Positions 17,838-26,376 of a DNA stretch of 64,000 bases are shown here, piece by piece. The stretch lies in the NCBI GenBank assembly GCA_913061145.1, contig CAJXUQ010000009.1, positions 59,079-123,078 on the forward strand. Reading direction: 5' to 3'. The DNA is from an uncultured Haliea sp. (lineage in GTDB: Bacteria; Pseudomonadota; Gammaproteobacteria; Pseudomonadales; Halieaceae). The notes below the pieces were generated by a model that had not been told where the DNA came from, searched no databases, and was given only the letters and a program-made list of their open reading frames with translations. Position 1 is the first letter of the stretch. Each line of letters opens with the position of its first letter. The translations under genes were made by a program, and so were the position numbers.

Positions 17838-18779
17838 GTGCACACCCAGGATTTTCCGCAACTGGCTTCCATCGAGGCCATAGAGCAGGGCTTCGAATCG
17901 TATGGCTACATCTGCAGCCCGAAGATCGCCACGGCGGTTTACCTTGCGTTTCAGCTGCGCAAGCCCATTCTGGTCGAGGGCCCGCCAGGCGTGGGCAAAA
18001 CGGAACTGGCGAAAACCACGGCGCTGCTGCTGGACGTGCCCTTGATCCGCCTGCAGTGTTATGAGGGGCTCGATGAGGCCAAGGCGCTCTATGAGTGGAA
18101 ATACGGGAAACAGCTGCTGTACACGCAGATTCTGAAAGAAAAGCTGGGGGATCTGCTCAAGGGCGCCCAGGGGCTGGCGGAGTCCGTGGACCGCCTGCAC
18201 CAGTTCGGCGACACCTTCTATTCCGAGGAATTTCTCGAACCCAGGCCGCTGCTCAAGGCCATGCAGCAGGAACGGGGTGCCATACTGCTCATTGATGAGG
18301 TGGACAAATCCGACTACGAATTCGAGTCCCTGCTGCTGGAGATTCTCTCCGACTACCAGGTCTCCATCCCCGAGATCGGCACCGTTCAGGCACAGGTGTC
18401 GCCCATGGTGTTCCTCACCAGCAATAACACTCGGGATATCAGTGACGCACTGAAGCGACGCTGCCTGCACCTCTATATCCCCTTCCCCAGCGTCGAACTG
18501 GAGGAGCGCATTGTCCTCAGCCGCGTGCCGGATATCGATCAACAGCTGCGCCACCAACTGGTCGAGTTCGTGCATTCCCTGCGCGACCTTGACCTGAAGA
18601 AATCCCCCGCCATCTCGGAGACCATCGACTGGGCGCGCAGCCTGCTGCTGTTACACGCGCGGGAGCTGGACGCGCAGGTCATCCACAGCACACTGAACGT
18701 GTTGCTCAAATTCGAAGACGATATCAATACCGCAGAATCTGCACTGCGGGACCTGCTGCCGCGTCATGCCCATGGCTGA
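17838..18779 (+). CDS. MoxR-family AAA+ ATPase (CoxD-like)
   Basis: 313 residues from GTG with GAGGATACC upstream. Walker A GPPGVGKT (48-55), Walker B ILLIDEVDKS, and sensor 1 region FLTSNNTRDISDALKRRC with an arginine finger. MoxR ATPases work with VWA-domain partners to insert metals or remodel enzymes; CoxD/CoxE do so for the molybdenum CO dehydrogenase. The downstream VWA gene overlaps by 14 bases, which supports a pair. Upstream moaA hints at a molybdoenzyme client, but none is in the window. Confidence 0.93.
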   Translation: MHTQDFPQLASIEAIEQGFESYGYICSPKIATAVYLAFQLRKPILVEGPPGVGKTELAKTTALLLDVPLIRLQCYEGLDEAKALYEWKYGKQLLYTQILKEKLGDLLKGAQGLAESVDRLHQFGDTFYSEEFLEPRPLLKAMQQERGAILLIDEVDKSDYEFESLLLEILSDYQVSIPEIGTVQAQVSPMVFLTSNNTRDISDALKRRCLHLYIPFPSVELEERIVLSRVPDIDQQLRHQLVEFVHSLRDLDLKKSPAISETIDWARSLLLLHARELDAQVIHSTLNVLLKFEDDINTAESALRDLLPRHAHG

Positions 18780-20262
18780 CGTGGCCCCCTCCCAGGCCAT
18801 GCAGCGCCACCTGGTCAACTTCATCAGCCTGTTGCGCAGTCACGACGTACGTGTGTCCCCGGCGGAAACGCTGGATGCCATGGACGTCGCAGCGACCCTG
18901 GGATATGCCCGACGCGAGCGGCTGCGCGACGGCCTCGCGGCGGCGCTGGCGAAAACGCCGGCAGAGGAGGCGGTTTTTCATCATTGCTTCGCGCGCTTCT
19001 TTGATCGCAGCCTCGCCGACTTCGCCCGCACGCGCGAAGAGCGCAGCGCCGAAGGGGACGCCGAAGGGGACGCCGTGGGCACGGACGCCGTGGGCACGTA
19101 CGCCGTAAGCACGGACGCCGCAAGCACGGATGCAGCCACAGAGAACCACCGGGCCAGCGTCGAGCAGTTGCTGGACGAGGCTTCCCGCGACGACGCAGCG
19201 CTGGCCGAGCTGCTGGCAACACCGCTGCTGCAACAGCTGCGCAACAACGACAGCACCGCGCTGAATCTGGCGCTGGCTGAGGCAGCGGCGAGTATCGACC
19301 TGAGCCAGATCCGCATGTTCACCCAGAAAGGCCAGTTCACCCGGCGCATGCTGGATGCCATGGGTGAGGAGCAACTGCGCCGTACCCTTGCCAGACTGGA
19401 GCAACAGGGCAGCCCGGCGCTGGAGCCGCTGCGCCGCTACCGTGACATCCTGCGCGAACAGGTGCGCGACTATGTTGAGCAACACTACCTGCTGCAGGCG
19501 GAGGGCCAGAATGCCCGTTTCATGGACGACCTGCTGAGCCGGACACGGCTGAGCCATCTGGAGCAGCGCTACCTGCACCGGGTTCATGAGCTGGTGCGGC
19601 AGATGGCGCGCAAGCTCGCCGAACGCCACGCACGCAAGCGACGGGTCTACCGGCGCGGCAAGCTGGATATGGGGCGGACCTTGCGCAGGGGTATCGCCAA
19701 CGACGGCATCCTGTTCCATACTCACTGGAAGCGGGTCCAGAAAACCAAGCCGCAGCTGTTGGCGATCTGCGACGTCAGCGGCTCGGTGGCGGCCTATGCG
19801 AAGTTCCTCCTGCTGTTTCTCTACAGCCTGCAGGATGTGCTGCCCAAGGTGCGCAGCTTCGCGTTCTCCAGCCACCTCGGCGAGGTGAGTGACCTGTTCG
19901 CGCAATACCCGGTGGACAAGGCGATTGAGCTGGTCAACTGGCGCTACGGGGGAGCGACGGACTACGGCAGGAGTCTGCAGGACTTTGCCCGGCTTGCGCT
20001 GGAGGATATCAATAGCAGCACGACCGTTATCGTGCTGGGTGATGCGCGCAATAATAATGGCGACCCACAGCTGGAGATCATGCGCAGTATTTACCAGCGC
20101 AGCCGCCGGGTGATCTGGTTGAATCCGGAATCGCGGCGGGCCTGGGGCACGGGTGACTCGGAGATGCTGCGCTATCTTAGCACCTGTCACTTCGCTGCCG
20201 AGTGCAACAACCTGACACAGCTGGAACGCATTGTGGATCAACTGCTGAAACTGAATCGGTAG
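18766..20262 (+). CDS. VWA-domain protein, CoxE-like partner of MoxR
   Basis: 498 residues. The C-terminal von Willebrand A domain has a complete MIDAS: D336-x-S338-x-S340 in CDVSGSV, T398 in GGATDYG and D426 in LGDARNN. The central part is long, charged and helical (RYRDILREQVRDYVEQHYLLQ, RQMARKLAERHARKRRVY), as in CoxE-type proteins. Residues 96-125 form a pentapeptide repeat described separately. The ATG at 18766 or at 18772 could initiate; both overlap the moxR end. Cytosolic (no signal peptide). Acts with the MoxR ATPase; client unknown. Confidence 0.9.
   Translation: MPMADVAPSQAMQRHLVNFISLLRSHDVRVSPAETLDAMDVAATLGYARRERLRDGLAAALAKTPAEEAVFHHCFARFFDRSLADFARTREERSAEGDAEGDAVGTDAVGTYAVSTDAASTDAATENHRASVEQLLDEASRDDAALAELLATPLLQQLRNNDSTALNLALAEAAASIDLSQIRMFTQKGQFTRRMLDAMGEEQLRRTLARLEQQGSPALEPLRRYRDILREQVRDYVEQHYLLQAEGQNARFMDDLLSRTRLSHLEQRYLHRVHELVRQMARKLAERHARKRRVYRRGKLDMGRTLRRGIANDGILFHTHWKRVQKTKPQLLAICDVSGSVAAYAKFLLLFLYSLQDVLPKVRSFAFSSHLGEVSDLFAQYPVDKAIELVNWRYGGATDYGRSLQDFARLALEDINSSTTVIVLGDARNNNGDPQLEIMRSIYQRSRRVIWLNPESRRAWGTGDSEMLRYLSTCHFAAECNNLTQLERIVDQLLKLNR
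19051..19140 (+). repeat. In-frame minisatellite in the VWA gene (15-base period)
   Basis: Encodes two copies of EGDA followed by GTDAV, GTYAV, STDAA and STDAA-type units (residues 96-125). The DNA repeats with a 15-base period (12 bases in the first two units), so copy number can change without a frameshift. It lies in an otherwise acidic linker between the N-terminal helical region and the rest of the protein. Confidence 0.8.
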
Positions 20263-20269
20263 GGCGAAC

Positions 20270-20476
20270 ATGAGTTATCACTGCAGGCAGTGCAGTTACC
20301 GGGGGAACCGGCTGGATGAGCGCGGCTACTGCCCCGCCTGCGGCTCGCCGGACATTCACATCGGCGGCAAGGCCGCGGTCAAAGCGCCGCCCAAACCGCG
20401 GAAGCGGCAGCTGGCGCTGGTCATTGCCCTGTGGGTGATATTCGCGGGGTTGCTGGCCTCCAAGTTAGTGTCCTGA
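20270..20476 (+). CDS. Small zinc-ribbon membrane protein
   Basis: 68 residues. Starts with a zinc ribbon of CRQC and CPAC pairs (Cys5, Cys8, Cys21, Cys24), followed by a basic Pro/Lys linker and one C-terminal helix (LALVIALWVIFAGLLASKLV). It begins 7 bases after the VWA stop, so it is probably co-transcribed with moxR and VWA. The two-CxxC spacing and single helix resemble zinc-ribbon tail-anchored proteins. Function unknown. Confidence 0.7.
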   Translation: MSYHCRQCSYRGNRLDERGYCPACGSPDIHIGGKAAVKAPPKPRKRQLALVIALWVIFAGLLASKLVS

Positions 20477-20493
20477 GCGGAAGCAGCCGGGCC

Positions 20494-21636
20494 CTAGAAG
20501 ACCTGCGGGGGCTCATCCTCATCGCCAAGCCCTTCCACGCTCAGCTTGAAGCCTCCGGTCGGGTCGCGGAGCTGCCCTTCGCGGGCAAACTTGATTTTCA
20601 AACGCACGTTGTTCGGTGAATCGGCGTTGCGCAGCGCCTCCTCCTCCGATATGAGGCCTTCCTGGAACAGCTCCAGCAAAGCGCTGTCGAAGGTTTTCAT
20701 ACCCTGGTTTTCCGATTTCGCCATCACCTCCTTGATGCCGTCGATCTCGCCCTTGAGGATCAGATCGGCCACCATTGGGGTACCGAGCAGAATCTCGATT
20801 GCGGCACAACGCTTGCCATCCACGGTGGGTATCAGGCGCTGTGACACGAAGGCCTGCAGGTTCAGGGACAGGTCCATCAGCAGTTGCTGGCGTTTCGCCT
20901 CAGGGAAGAAGTTGATAATGCGGTCCAGCGCCTGGTTGGCGTTGTTGGCGTGCAGGGTGGATATACACAGGTGGCCGGTTTCGGCGAAGGCGATGGCGTG
21001 CTCCATTGTCTCGCGATCCCGAATCTCGCCAATGAGGATCACGTCCGGGGCCTGACGCAGGGTATTTTTCAGCGCGTTATGCCAGCTGCGCGTATCGACG
21101 CCTACCTCGCGCTGGTTGACGATGGATTTCTTGTGGTTGTGCACGTATTCCACCGGGTCTTCGATCGTCACGATGTGGCCGGCACTGTTGCTGTTGCGGT
21201 AGTCGATCAGGGCGGCCAGCGAGGTCGACTTGCCCGACCCTGTCGCCCCGACAAACAGCACCAGACCGCGTTTGCGCATGACCACCTCGGTCAGGCTCTC
21301 AGGCAACCGCAGGTCTTTCCAGTGCGGAATTTCCGCCACGATATTGCGCGCGACGATGCTCACCTCGTTGCGCTGCATGAAAATATTGATGCGAAAGCGA
21401 CCAAAACCGGGCAGGGAAATTGCCAGGTTCATCTCCAGCTCCTGGGCAAAATCTGCCTGCTGCGTGGCGTCCATCAACTCCTCGGCAATCGCGCGAATCT
21501 CGCCGGGCTTCAGCGTTTCCCGCGCGATCGGACGCAGCTTGCCCTGGAACTTGGCGCAGGGCGGCGCGCCGGTACTCAGGTACAGATCCGAACCCTGCTC
21601 TTTCGCCAGTATCTTCAGCCATTCCGCAATACGCAC
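20494..21636 (-). CDS. pilU: Type IV pilus retraction ATPase PilU
   Basis: PilT-dependent accessory motor of pilus retraction. 380 residues from GTG 21636 (380-382 is usual for PilU); this start gives the family-like N-terminus RIAEWLKILAKEQGSDLYLS and follows GGGGGGTGG, so it is preferred to ATG 21657. Walker A GATGSGKST (about 130-138), Asp box IVTIEDPVEYVH, Walker B ILIGEIRDRETM and His box HLCISTLHANNANQALDRI are all present. The C-terminal extension DEDEPPQVF-like tail is typical of PilU rather than PilT. No pilT neighbour is seen here. Convergent with the small zinc-ribbon gene. Confidence 0.93.
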   Translation of the reverse strand: MRIAEWLKILAKEQGSDLYLSTGAPPCAKFQGKLRPIARETLKPGEIRAIAEELMDATQQADFAQELEMNLAISLPGFGRFRINIFMQRNEVSIVARNIVAEIPHWKDLRLPESLTEVVMRKRGLVLFVGATGSGKSTSLAALIDYRNSNSAGHIVTIEDPVEYVHNHKKSIVNQREVGVDTRSWHNALKNTLRQAPDVILIGEIRDRETMEHAIAFAETGHLCISTLHANNANQALDRIINFFPEAKRQQLLMDLSLNLQAFVSQRLIPTVDGKRCAAIEILLGTPMVADLILKGEIDGIKEVMAKSENQGMKTFDSALLELFQEGLISEEEALRNADSPNNVRLKIKFAREGQLRDPTGGFKLSVEGLGDEDEPPQVF

Positions 21637-21785
21637 GCTACACCACCCCCCGAACATCGCCGCGCGACCGGCAAACCAACCGCCTGTAGTAGTGCCCTCC
21701 GCTCAGGCACCTTGCCACTCTAGCATCCCCGACACCCACAACGAAAACACGCTGTGCGCCCCTCGCGCGCGGTAATATGAGCGAC

Positions 21786-23519
21786 TCAGAATCGGTCCTT
21801 GACCGTAAGCAGGATCTGCGGGCTGCTGACCGTCTCATCGCGCATGAAGGGAAAGGCAATATCCACGTGTACCACCGAGCTTTTCTCCGCCCGGCTGGAG
21901 TTCAGACGCAGGCCAAAACCGGCATTGGCGAGCACCCCACCATTGGCGCCGTTGTCTTCGCCCTCAAACCACGCCCGCCCTACATCCACAAATGCCGCGA
22001 GCCCCACCTGGAACAGGCGGAACGGATGCCAGTCGGAGTAGTAGCGCTGCTCCAGGTTCAAGACAAAGGCACGATCACCCACTTGATAGAACAGGTCGTA
22101 ACCGCGCAGCCCGTTGTCACCCCCAAGGGTCAGCTGGCGCTCGCCGGTCAGCCCCTCTGCCACGTCAACCCGCAGCCGACTGAAGGCGACCCACTGCCGG
22201 GATTGTTTGTGGTGGTAGCGGCTCTCACTGCTCCAGAGGAGGTTCTCGAAACCGCTACCGTCCACTCCCAGAAAACCGCTGAGACTGGTGTCAAGCTGCC
22301 ACAGGCGACGCTCGTCCACCAGCAGCGTGTTGCTGTAGCCACCGCGCAGCATAAGCTGGTCGCGACTCGCACCCAGGGCTTCAGCCGACCAGCCCAGCGC
22401 CCAGGCGAAGCGCTCCCCGACGTAGACATCCTCGGTGCGGCCCAGGTAGTTGAAGTTGTGTAGTTCGACAAAGCGGTCCTCGGTCGACTCGTAACCGATG
22501 TAAGGATAGCTATACTCGCGATCCTCCGGCAGGACGGCAGGTGGCAGAGCGGAATCACTGAAGTCGAAGCTGTGGGTTTCCAGCGTGTAACCGAACAACC
22601 AGCGCCCCACACGCCCATGGGACCTGCTGTCCGGGGCGATACCGCCAAACACGTTGGCGAACTCGATTTCATGGTCAAACTCGGTTTGCTCGTCACCCCT
22701 GAACCAGAGGGTCTCCTCGAGCTTGGTGCGGTTCAGGTTGGCTCCCGCCGACCAGCGCTCGTAGACGGAGAAAAACGGCCGCACCAGGCTTACGCCCTGT
22801 TCGAAGCCGTCATCGTTGTCGGCGACTGACAGCCGCAGTCGCCAGCGGGACCCGCCGAGGGCCGGATCGAAATAGCGTACGGTGGTACCCGAACGCTCTT
22901 CATCACTGTCGCGCTGCACCACCACCTGCTTGCCGGTACCGAGGAAGTTGGCATCGCGAAAACCGAAGGCAAAGGTGTTTTCACCGCCGCGGCGGGACAC
23001 TGACAGCATGGGGGTGAAAGTCCAGATATCCCGGGTGATCACCTCGAGGTCAACGATCTCACCGCACAGCCGCCAGGGCCGCACCCTGGCATCGTAGATA
23101 AAACCCAGGTTACGCAGGATGCGCTCGGACTCCGCAACACGCGCTGCGCTGTAGGCCTCCCCCGGCTCCACCAGCAGATGATCCTCAATCACCCACTCCC
23201 GTGTCACGCTGTGGAAGTCGTTGGCCCAGCGATAGAGCGCGTTGTCTTCCCGAGGATCCTCAACATCAAAGACGGCGAACCGCTGCTGGCGGATGCTGCC
23301 GATGCGGGCGCCCTCTGGGATGCCCTCGAGAAAGTCCTCCATGTGAGGCACAGGCTCAAAGCGAAACCGGGCGGAATCGCTCTGCGTGGGGGCCAGTACG
23401 CAGGCCGCTTGCTCCTCGTCGCCGAGCGCGCTCCCGACCTGCACGCACAGCAACCAGCTGCACCAGAACACGGGGCACAGCCTGCGCAGGCGGGTGGCAA
23501 TGTCGCTGCGACGTTTCAT
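21786..23519 (-). CDS. Omp85-like outer-membrane barrel with one POTRA-like domain
   Basis: 577 residues. Signal sequence in the first ~34 residues (CPVFWCSWLLCVQVGSALG), a POTRA-like segment (about 115-165: VIEDHLLVEPGEAYSAARVAESERILRNLGFIYDARV) and a C-terminal 16-strand-type barrel. The Omp85 lid motif region appears as LGGDNGLRGYD, close to the VRGY/F signature, and the last residue is Phe, as expected for BamA-assembled proteins. It is too short for BamA (about 800, five POTRA) and unlike TamA (three). Possibly a lipid- or surface-antigen-type Omp85; function unknown. It lies upstream of pilU on the same strand, with a 149-base gap. Confidence 0.75.
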   Translation of the reverse strand: MKRRSDIATRLRRLCPVFWCSWLLCVQVGSALGDEEQAACVLAPTQSDSARFRFEPVPHMEDFLEGIPEGARIGSIRQQRFAVFDVEDPREDNALYRWANDFHSVTREWVIEDHLLVEPGEAYSAARVAESERILRNLGFIYDARVRPWRLCGEIVDLEVITRDIWTFTPMLSVSRRGGENTFAFGFRDANFLGTGKQVVVQRDSDEERSGTTVRYFDPALGGSRWRLRLSVADNDDGFEQGVSLVRPFFSVYERWSAGANLNRTKLEETLWFRGDEQTEFDHEIEFANVFGGIAPDSRSHGRVGRWLFGYTLETHSFDFSDSALPPAVLPEDREYSYPYIGYESTEDRFVELHNFNYLGRTEDVYVGERFAWALGWSAEALGASRDQLMLRGGYSNTLLVDERRLWQLDTSLSGFLGVDGSGFENLLWSSESRYHHKQSRQWVAFSRLRVDVAEGLTGERQLTLGGDNGLRGYDLFYQVGDRAFVLNLEQRYYSDWHPFRLFQVGLAAFVDVGRAWFEGEDNGANGGVLANAGFGLRLNSSRAEKSSVVHVDIAFPFMRDETVSSPQILLTVKDRF

Positions 23520-23683
23520 GTACCCAAGATAGCCACAAACCGCGGGCTACGACAATCATCGACCGGGCTTTTCGCGACATCGCAGCACAATCTGTACTCG
23601 CCCCCCATTGGCGGCTACACTTTCACCGCCCTGGCGGCGGGACACACTCCCGGCGTGCCCCCAGCCATGACAAGGAGTGCCTC

Positions 23684-25273
23684 TTGACCCCTCATCTGCT
23701 CAGCCAATTACAAGCCCTCAAGGGGCCCGGCTATGACGCCCTGCTGCGACGCATCCAGCGTGGCCTTGAGAAAGAGAGCCTGCGCATCACCGGCGAGGGC
23801 CGGCTCGCCCAGACACCGCACCCCGCCAGCCTGGGTTCGGCACTCACTCACTCATCAATCACCACGGACTACTCCGAAGCGCTGATGGAGTTCATCACGC
23901 CGGTGGATACCAGCATTGAACAAACCCTGGATACGCTGGCGGACATCCACAGCTTCACCTACAGCAAGCTGGACGACGAGATGCTCTGGGCGACCAGCAT
24001 GCCCTGTGTGGTGAACGGCGATGACAGCATTCCGGTGGCCGAGTACGGCAGTGCCAATGTCGCCCGCATGAAAAAAGTCTATCGCTACGGCCTCGGCCAC
24101 CGCTACGGGCGGCTGATGCAAACCATTGCGGGCATCCACTACAACTTTTCGCTGCCTGCAGAGTACTGGCAGCGCGCCTGGGATGATGCCGGCAATCCGG
24201 GAACCCTGCAGGACTACGTGACTGACCGCTACCTGGGGCTGATCCGCAATTTCCATCGCCATTCCTGGTTGCTGATCTACCTGTTCGGAGCGTCACCCGC
24301 CGTGTGCGCCAGCTTTCTGCGCGGCCGCGACAGCCACGGCCTGGAGCCCTTCGACGCCACTGGCCGCACCCTGCATCGCCCCTGGGGCACCGCACTGCGC
24401 ATGGGCGATCTCGGTTACAACAGCGAGGCGCAGAAAGGCCTCAACGTCTGCTACAACTCGCTGGACAATTACGTTCTGGCGCTGCGCGATGCCATCATGC
24501 ACCCGCACCCACCCTACCAGGCATTCCCTGCGGGACAGCAGGGCGACTACCAGCAACTCAACGACAGCCTGCTGCAGATCGAGAACGAGTTCTACAGCAC
24601 GATCCGCCCGAAGCGGGTGACCCAGCCCGGCGAAGCGCCGCTCGCGGCGCTGCGCCGGGCCGGCATCGAGTACGTCGAAGTACGCTGCATCGACGTCAGC
24701 CCGTTCGCGCCGCTGGGCATCGACGCCAGCCAGATCCGCTTTCTGGACACCTTCCTGCTCTACTGCCTGCTGGAAGACAGCCCCGCCTGCGACGACGCAG
24801 AGCGCACCCTGCAGGCGGACAACCTCAGCACCGTGGTCAATCGCGGACGTGAGCCCGGCCTGCGTCTGCGCACTGCGGCGGGCGATGAGACACTGCAGGC
24901 GTTGGCCGGCACACTGCTGGGAGACATGGAAGGCATCGCCGACCTGCTCGATGCCGCCCACGGCGGCGACAGCTACCGCGGGGCACTGAAGGCGCAACGG
25001 GCCAAGGTCGAGGACACCGCACTGACACCCTCCGCGCGCGTACTGCAGGAGATGCGGGACCGTGACCTGCCTTTCTTCCGCCTCGCCATGGCCTACAGCG
25101 AACAGTGGGCACGGCACTTCCGGGAGCGGGTGCTGTCAGAGAGCACACAGCAGCGTTTTGAGCAGGAAACACGCGAATCGCTGGCGGCGCAGAGGCGGCT
25201 GGAGGCCAGCGACGACCTGAGCTTCGAAGACTACCTGGCACGCTTTTTTGGCCAGTACCGAACACTGTTCTAA
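23684..25273 (+). CDS. gshA: Glutamate-cysteine ligase
   Basis: First step of glutathione synthesis. 529 residues from TTG 23684, chosen because AAGGAG lies 6 bases upstream and the family N-terminus starts here (LLSQLQALKGPGYDALLRRIQRGLEKESLRI). The frame is open far upstream (to 23201), but that part is antisense to the Omp85 gene. RGLEKESLRI, TDYSEALMEFITPV and YRYGLGHRYGRLMQTIAGIHYNFS are the recognised active-site blocks of the gammaproteobacterial class. The rare TTG start may limit translation. dsbB follows by 34 bases. Confidence 0.95.
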   Translation: MTPHLLSQLQALKGPGYDALLRRIQRGLEKESLRITGEGRLAQTPHPASLGSALTHSSITTDYSEALMEFITPVDTSIEQTLDTLADIHSFTYSKLDDEMLWATSMPCVVNGDDSIPVAEYGSANVARMKKVYRYGLGHRYGRLMQTIAGIHYNFSLPAEYWQRAWDDAGNPGTLQDYVTDRYLGLIRNFHRHSWLLIYLFGASPAVCASFLRGRDSHGLEPFDATGRTLHRPWGTALRMGDLGYNSEAQKGLNVCYNSLDNYVLALRDAIMHPHPPYQAFPAGQQGDYQQLNDSLLQIENEFYSTIRPKRVTQPGEAPLAALRRAGIEYVEVRCIDVSPFAPLGIDASQIRFLDTFLLYCLLEDSPACDDAERTLQADNLSTVVNRGREPGLRLRTAAGDETLQALAGTLLGDMEGIADLLDAAHGGDSYRGALKAQRAKVEDTALTPSARVLQEMRDRDLPFFRLAMAYSEQWARHFRERVLSESTQQRFEQETRESLAAQRRLEASDDLSFEDYLARFFGQYRTLF

Positions 25274-25307
25274 ACGCCGGCACAGGCCGCAAAAGGAATC
25301 TGAAACC

Positions 25308-25802
25308 ATGCTCCACACACTGACCCCACGCCTCGTCTACTTCGGGCTTGCCGCCCTGGCACTGTTCGCCATGCTGTTCGCCTGGTACCTGGAGTACCAG
25401 GTGGGGCTGAACCCCTGCCCCCTGTGCATGACCCAGCGCGTGTTCGTGATCGCCGGCGGCGTGGTTGCCCTGCTGGCAGCACTGCACAATCCGCGCGCCT
25501 GGGGCCGCCGCGTGTATGGCCTGCTGTGTGCCCTGCTCGCCATCGGTGGCGGTGCGGTGGCGGCACGCCACGTCTGGCTGCAGCACCTGCCGCCCGACCA
25601 GGTGCCAGCCTGCGGCCCCAGCCTGGAATACATGCTGGAGACGCTGCCCTTCAAGGACACGCTGAGCATGGTGCTGATGGGCGATGGCAACTGTGCGGAA
25701 ACCCACTGGACGCTGCTGGGTCTGAGCATCCCCGAGCAGACACTGCTGCTGTTTATCGCCCTGGCTGTCATCAGCCTCTGGCAAACACTGCGCCGCGGCT
25801 GA
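25308..25802 (+). CDS. dsbB: Disulfide bond formation protein B
   Basis: Inner-membrane quinone reductase that re-oxidises DsbA. 164 residues, four hydrophobic helices. The four functional cysteines are present: Cys37-Cys40 in CPLC after the first helix and Cys102 and Cys129 in the second periplasmic loop. AAGGAA precedes ATG 25308. dsbB beside rsd/algQ is an order also known from Pseudomonas. Confidence 0.95.
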   Translation: MLHTLTPRLVYFGLAALALFAMLFAWYLEYQVGLNPCPLCMTQRVFVIAGGVVALLAALHNPRAWGRRVYGLLCALLAIGGGAVAARHVWLQHLPPDQVPACGPSLEYMLETLPFKDTLSMVLMGDGNCAETHWTLLGLSIPEQTLLLFIALAVISLWQTLRRG

Positions 25803-25816
25803 CCCCCGCGGCGTGC

Positions 25817-25846
25817 TTGCGACCGGCGTCCGCCTGTGCCTATAGT
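25817..25846 (+). promoter_or_regulatory. Candidate sigma-70 promoter for rsd
   Basis: TTGCGA (25817-25822, 4/6), an 18-base spacer and TATAGT (25841-25846, 5/6), about 32 bases before the rsd start site's ATG region. Suggests rsd is expressed independently of dsbB. Confidence 0.5.
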
Positions 25847-25884
25847 GGGCCGCCGAAATCACCGCCACTGCAAGAGCACGCCGC

Positions 25885-26373
25885 ATGCCATCACGCAATC
25901 AAGATCCCGCTGAACAGTTTCAGGCCGTGGACAGCCTGCTCACCACCTGGCTGGCGGAGCGCCGTGCCGTACTCGCACGCTACACCGCACTGGTGGTCGC
26001 CAGCGACGATGTGCCAGGCTCGGCAGCCATCACCCAACGCCAGCGGGATCTCTGCGAGCTGCTGGTGGACTACGTGTCAGCCGGACACTTCGAGGTCTAC
26101 AACGAATTGCTGCATGAGGCAGAGGCCTTTGGCGACACGGGCGCAGCGCTGGCGACCGCATTGATCGCGGAGATCGCGGACACAACCGACGTCATTCTGG
26201 CCTACGAAGAAAAGTACGGGAGCGGTGACCAGTACCCGGAAACCATGCTCAGGGACCTGTCCGCGCTGGGGGAACTGCTGGAATCACGCTTTGTGTTGGA
26301 GGACCGGCTGATCGCCGGCCTCCACACCCAGCACCGGCGCCAGCTGCAGTCGGCGCCGGAAGAAGCTCGCTAG
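25885..26373 (+). CDS. rsd: Rsd/AlgQ anti-sigma-70 regulator
   Basis: 162 residues. Contains the family core QRQRDLCELLVDYVSAGHFEVYNELL and a helical bundle throughout. Rsd binds the housekeeping sigma factor and shifts RNA polymerase toward alternative sigmas; the Pseudomonas homologue AlgQ affects alginate and siderophore genes. Located between dsbB and an FKBP gene as in pseudomonads; here the algR/algZ genes are about 12 kb further on. Its stop is 3 bases from the convergent FKBP stop. Confidence 0.92.
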   Translation: MPSRNQDPAEQFQAVDSLLTTWLAERRAVLARYTALVVASDDVPGSAAITQRQRDLCELLVDYVSAGHFEVYNELLHEAEAFGDTGAALATALIAEIADTTDVILAYEEKYGSGDQYPETMLRDLSALGELLESRFVLEDRLIAGLHTQHRRQLQSAPEEAR

Positions 26374-26376
26374 CGC

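Noticed and set aside
18724..20271. 515-codon minus-strand open frame
   Set aside because: Antisense shadow of the VWA gene, including its repeat.
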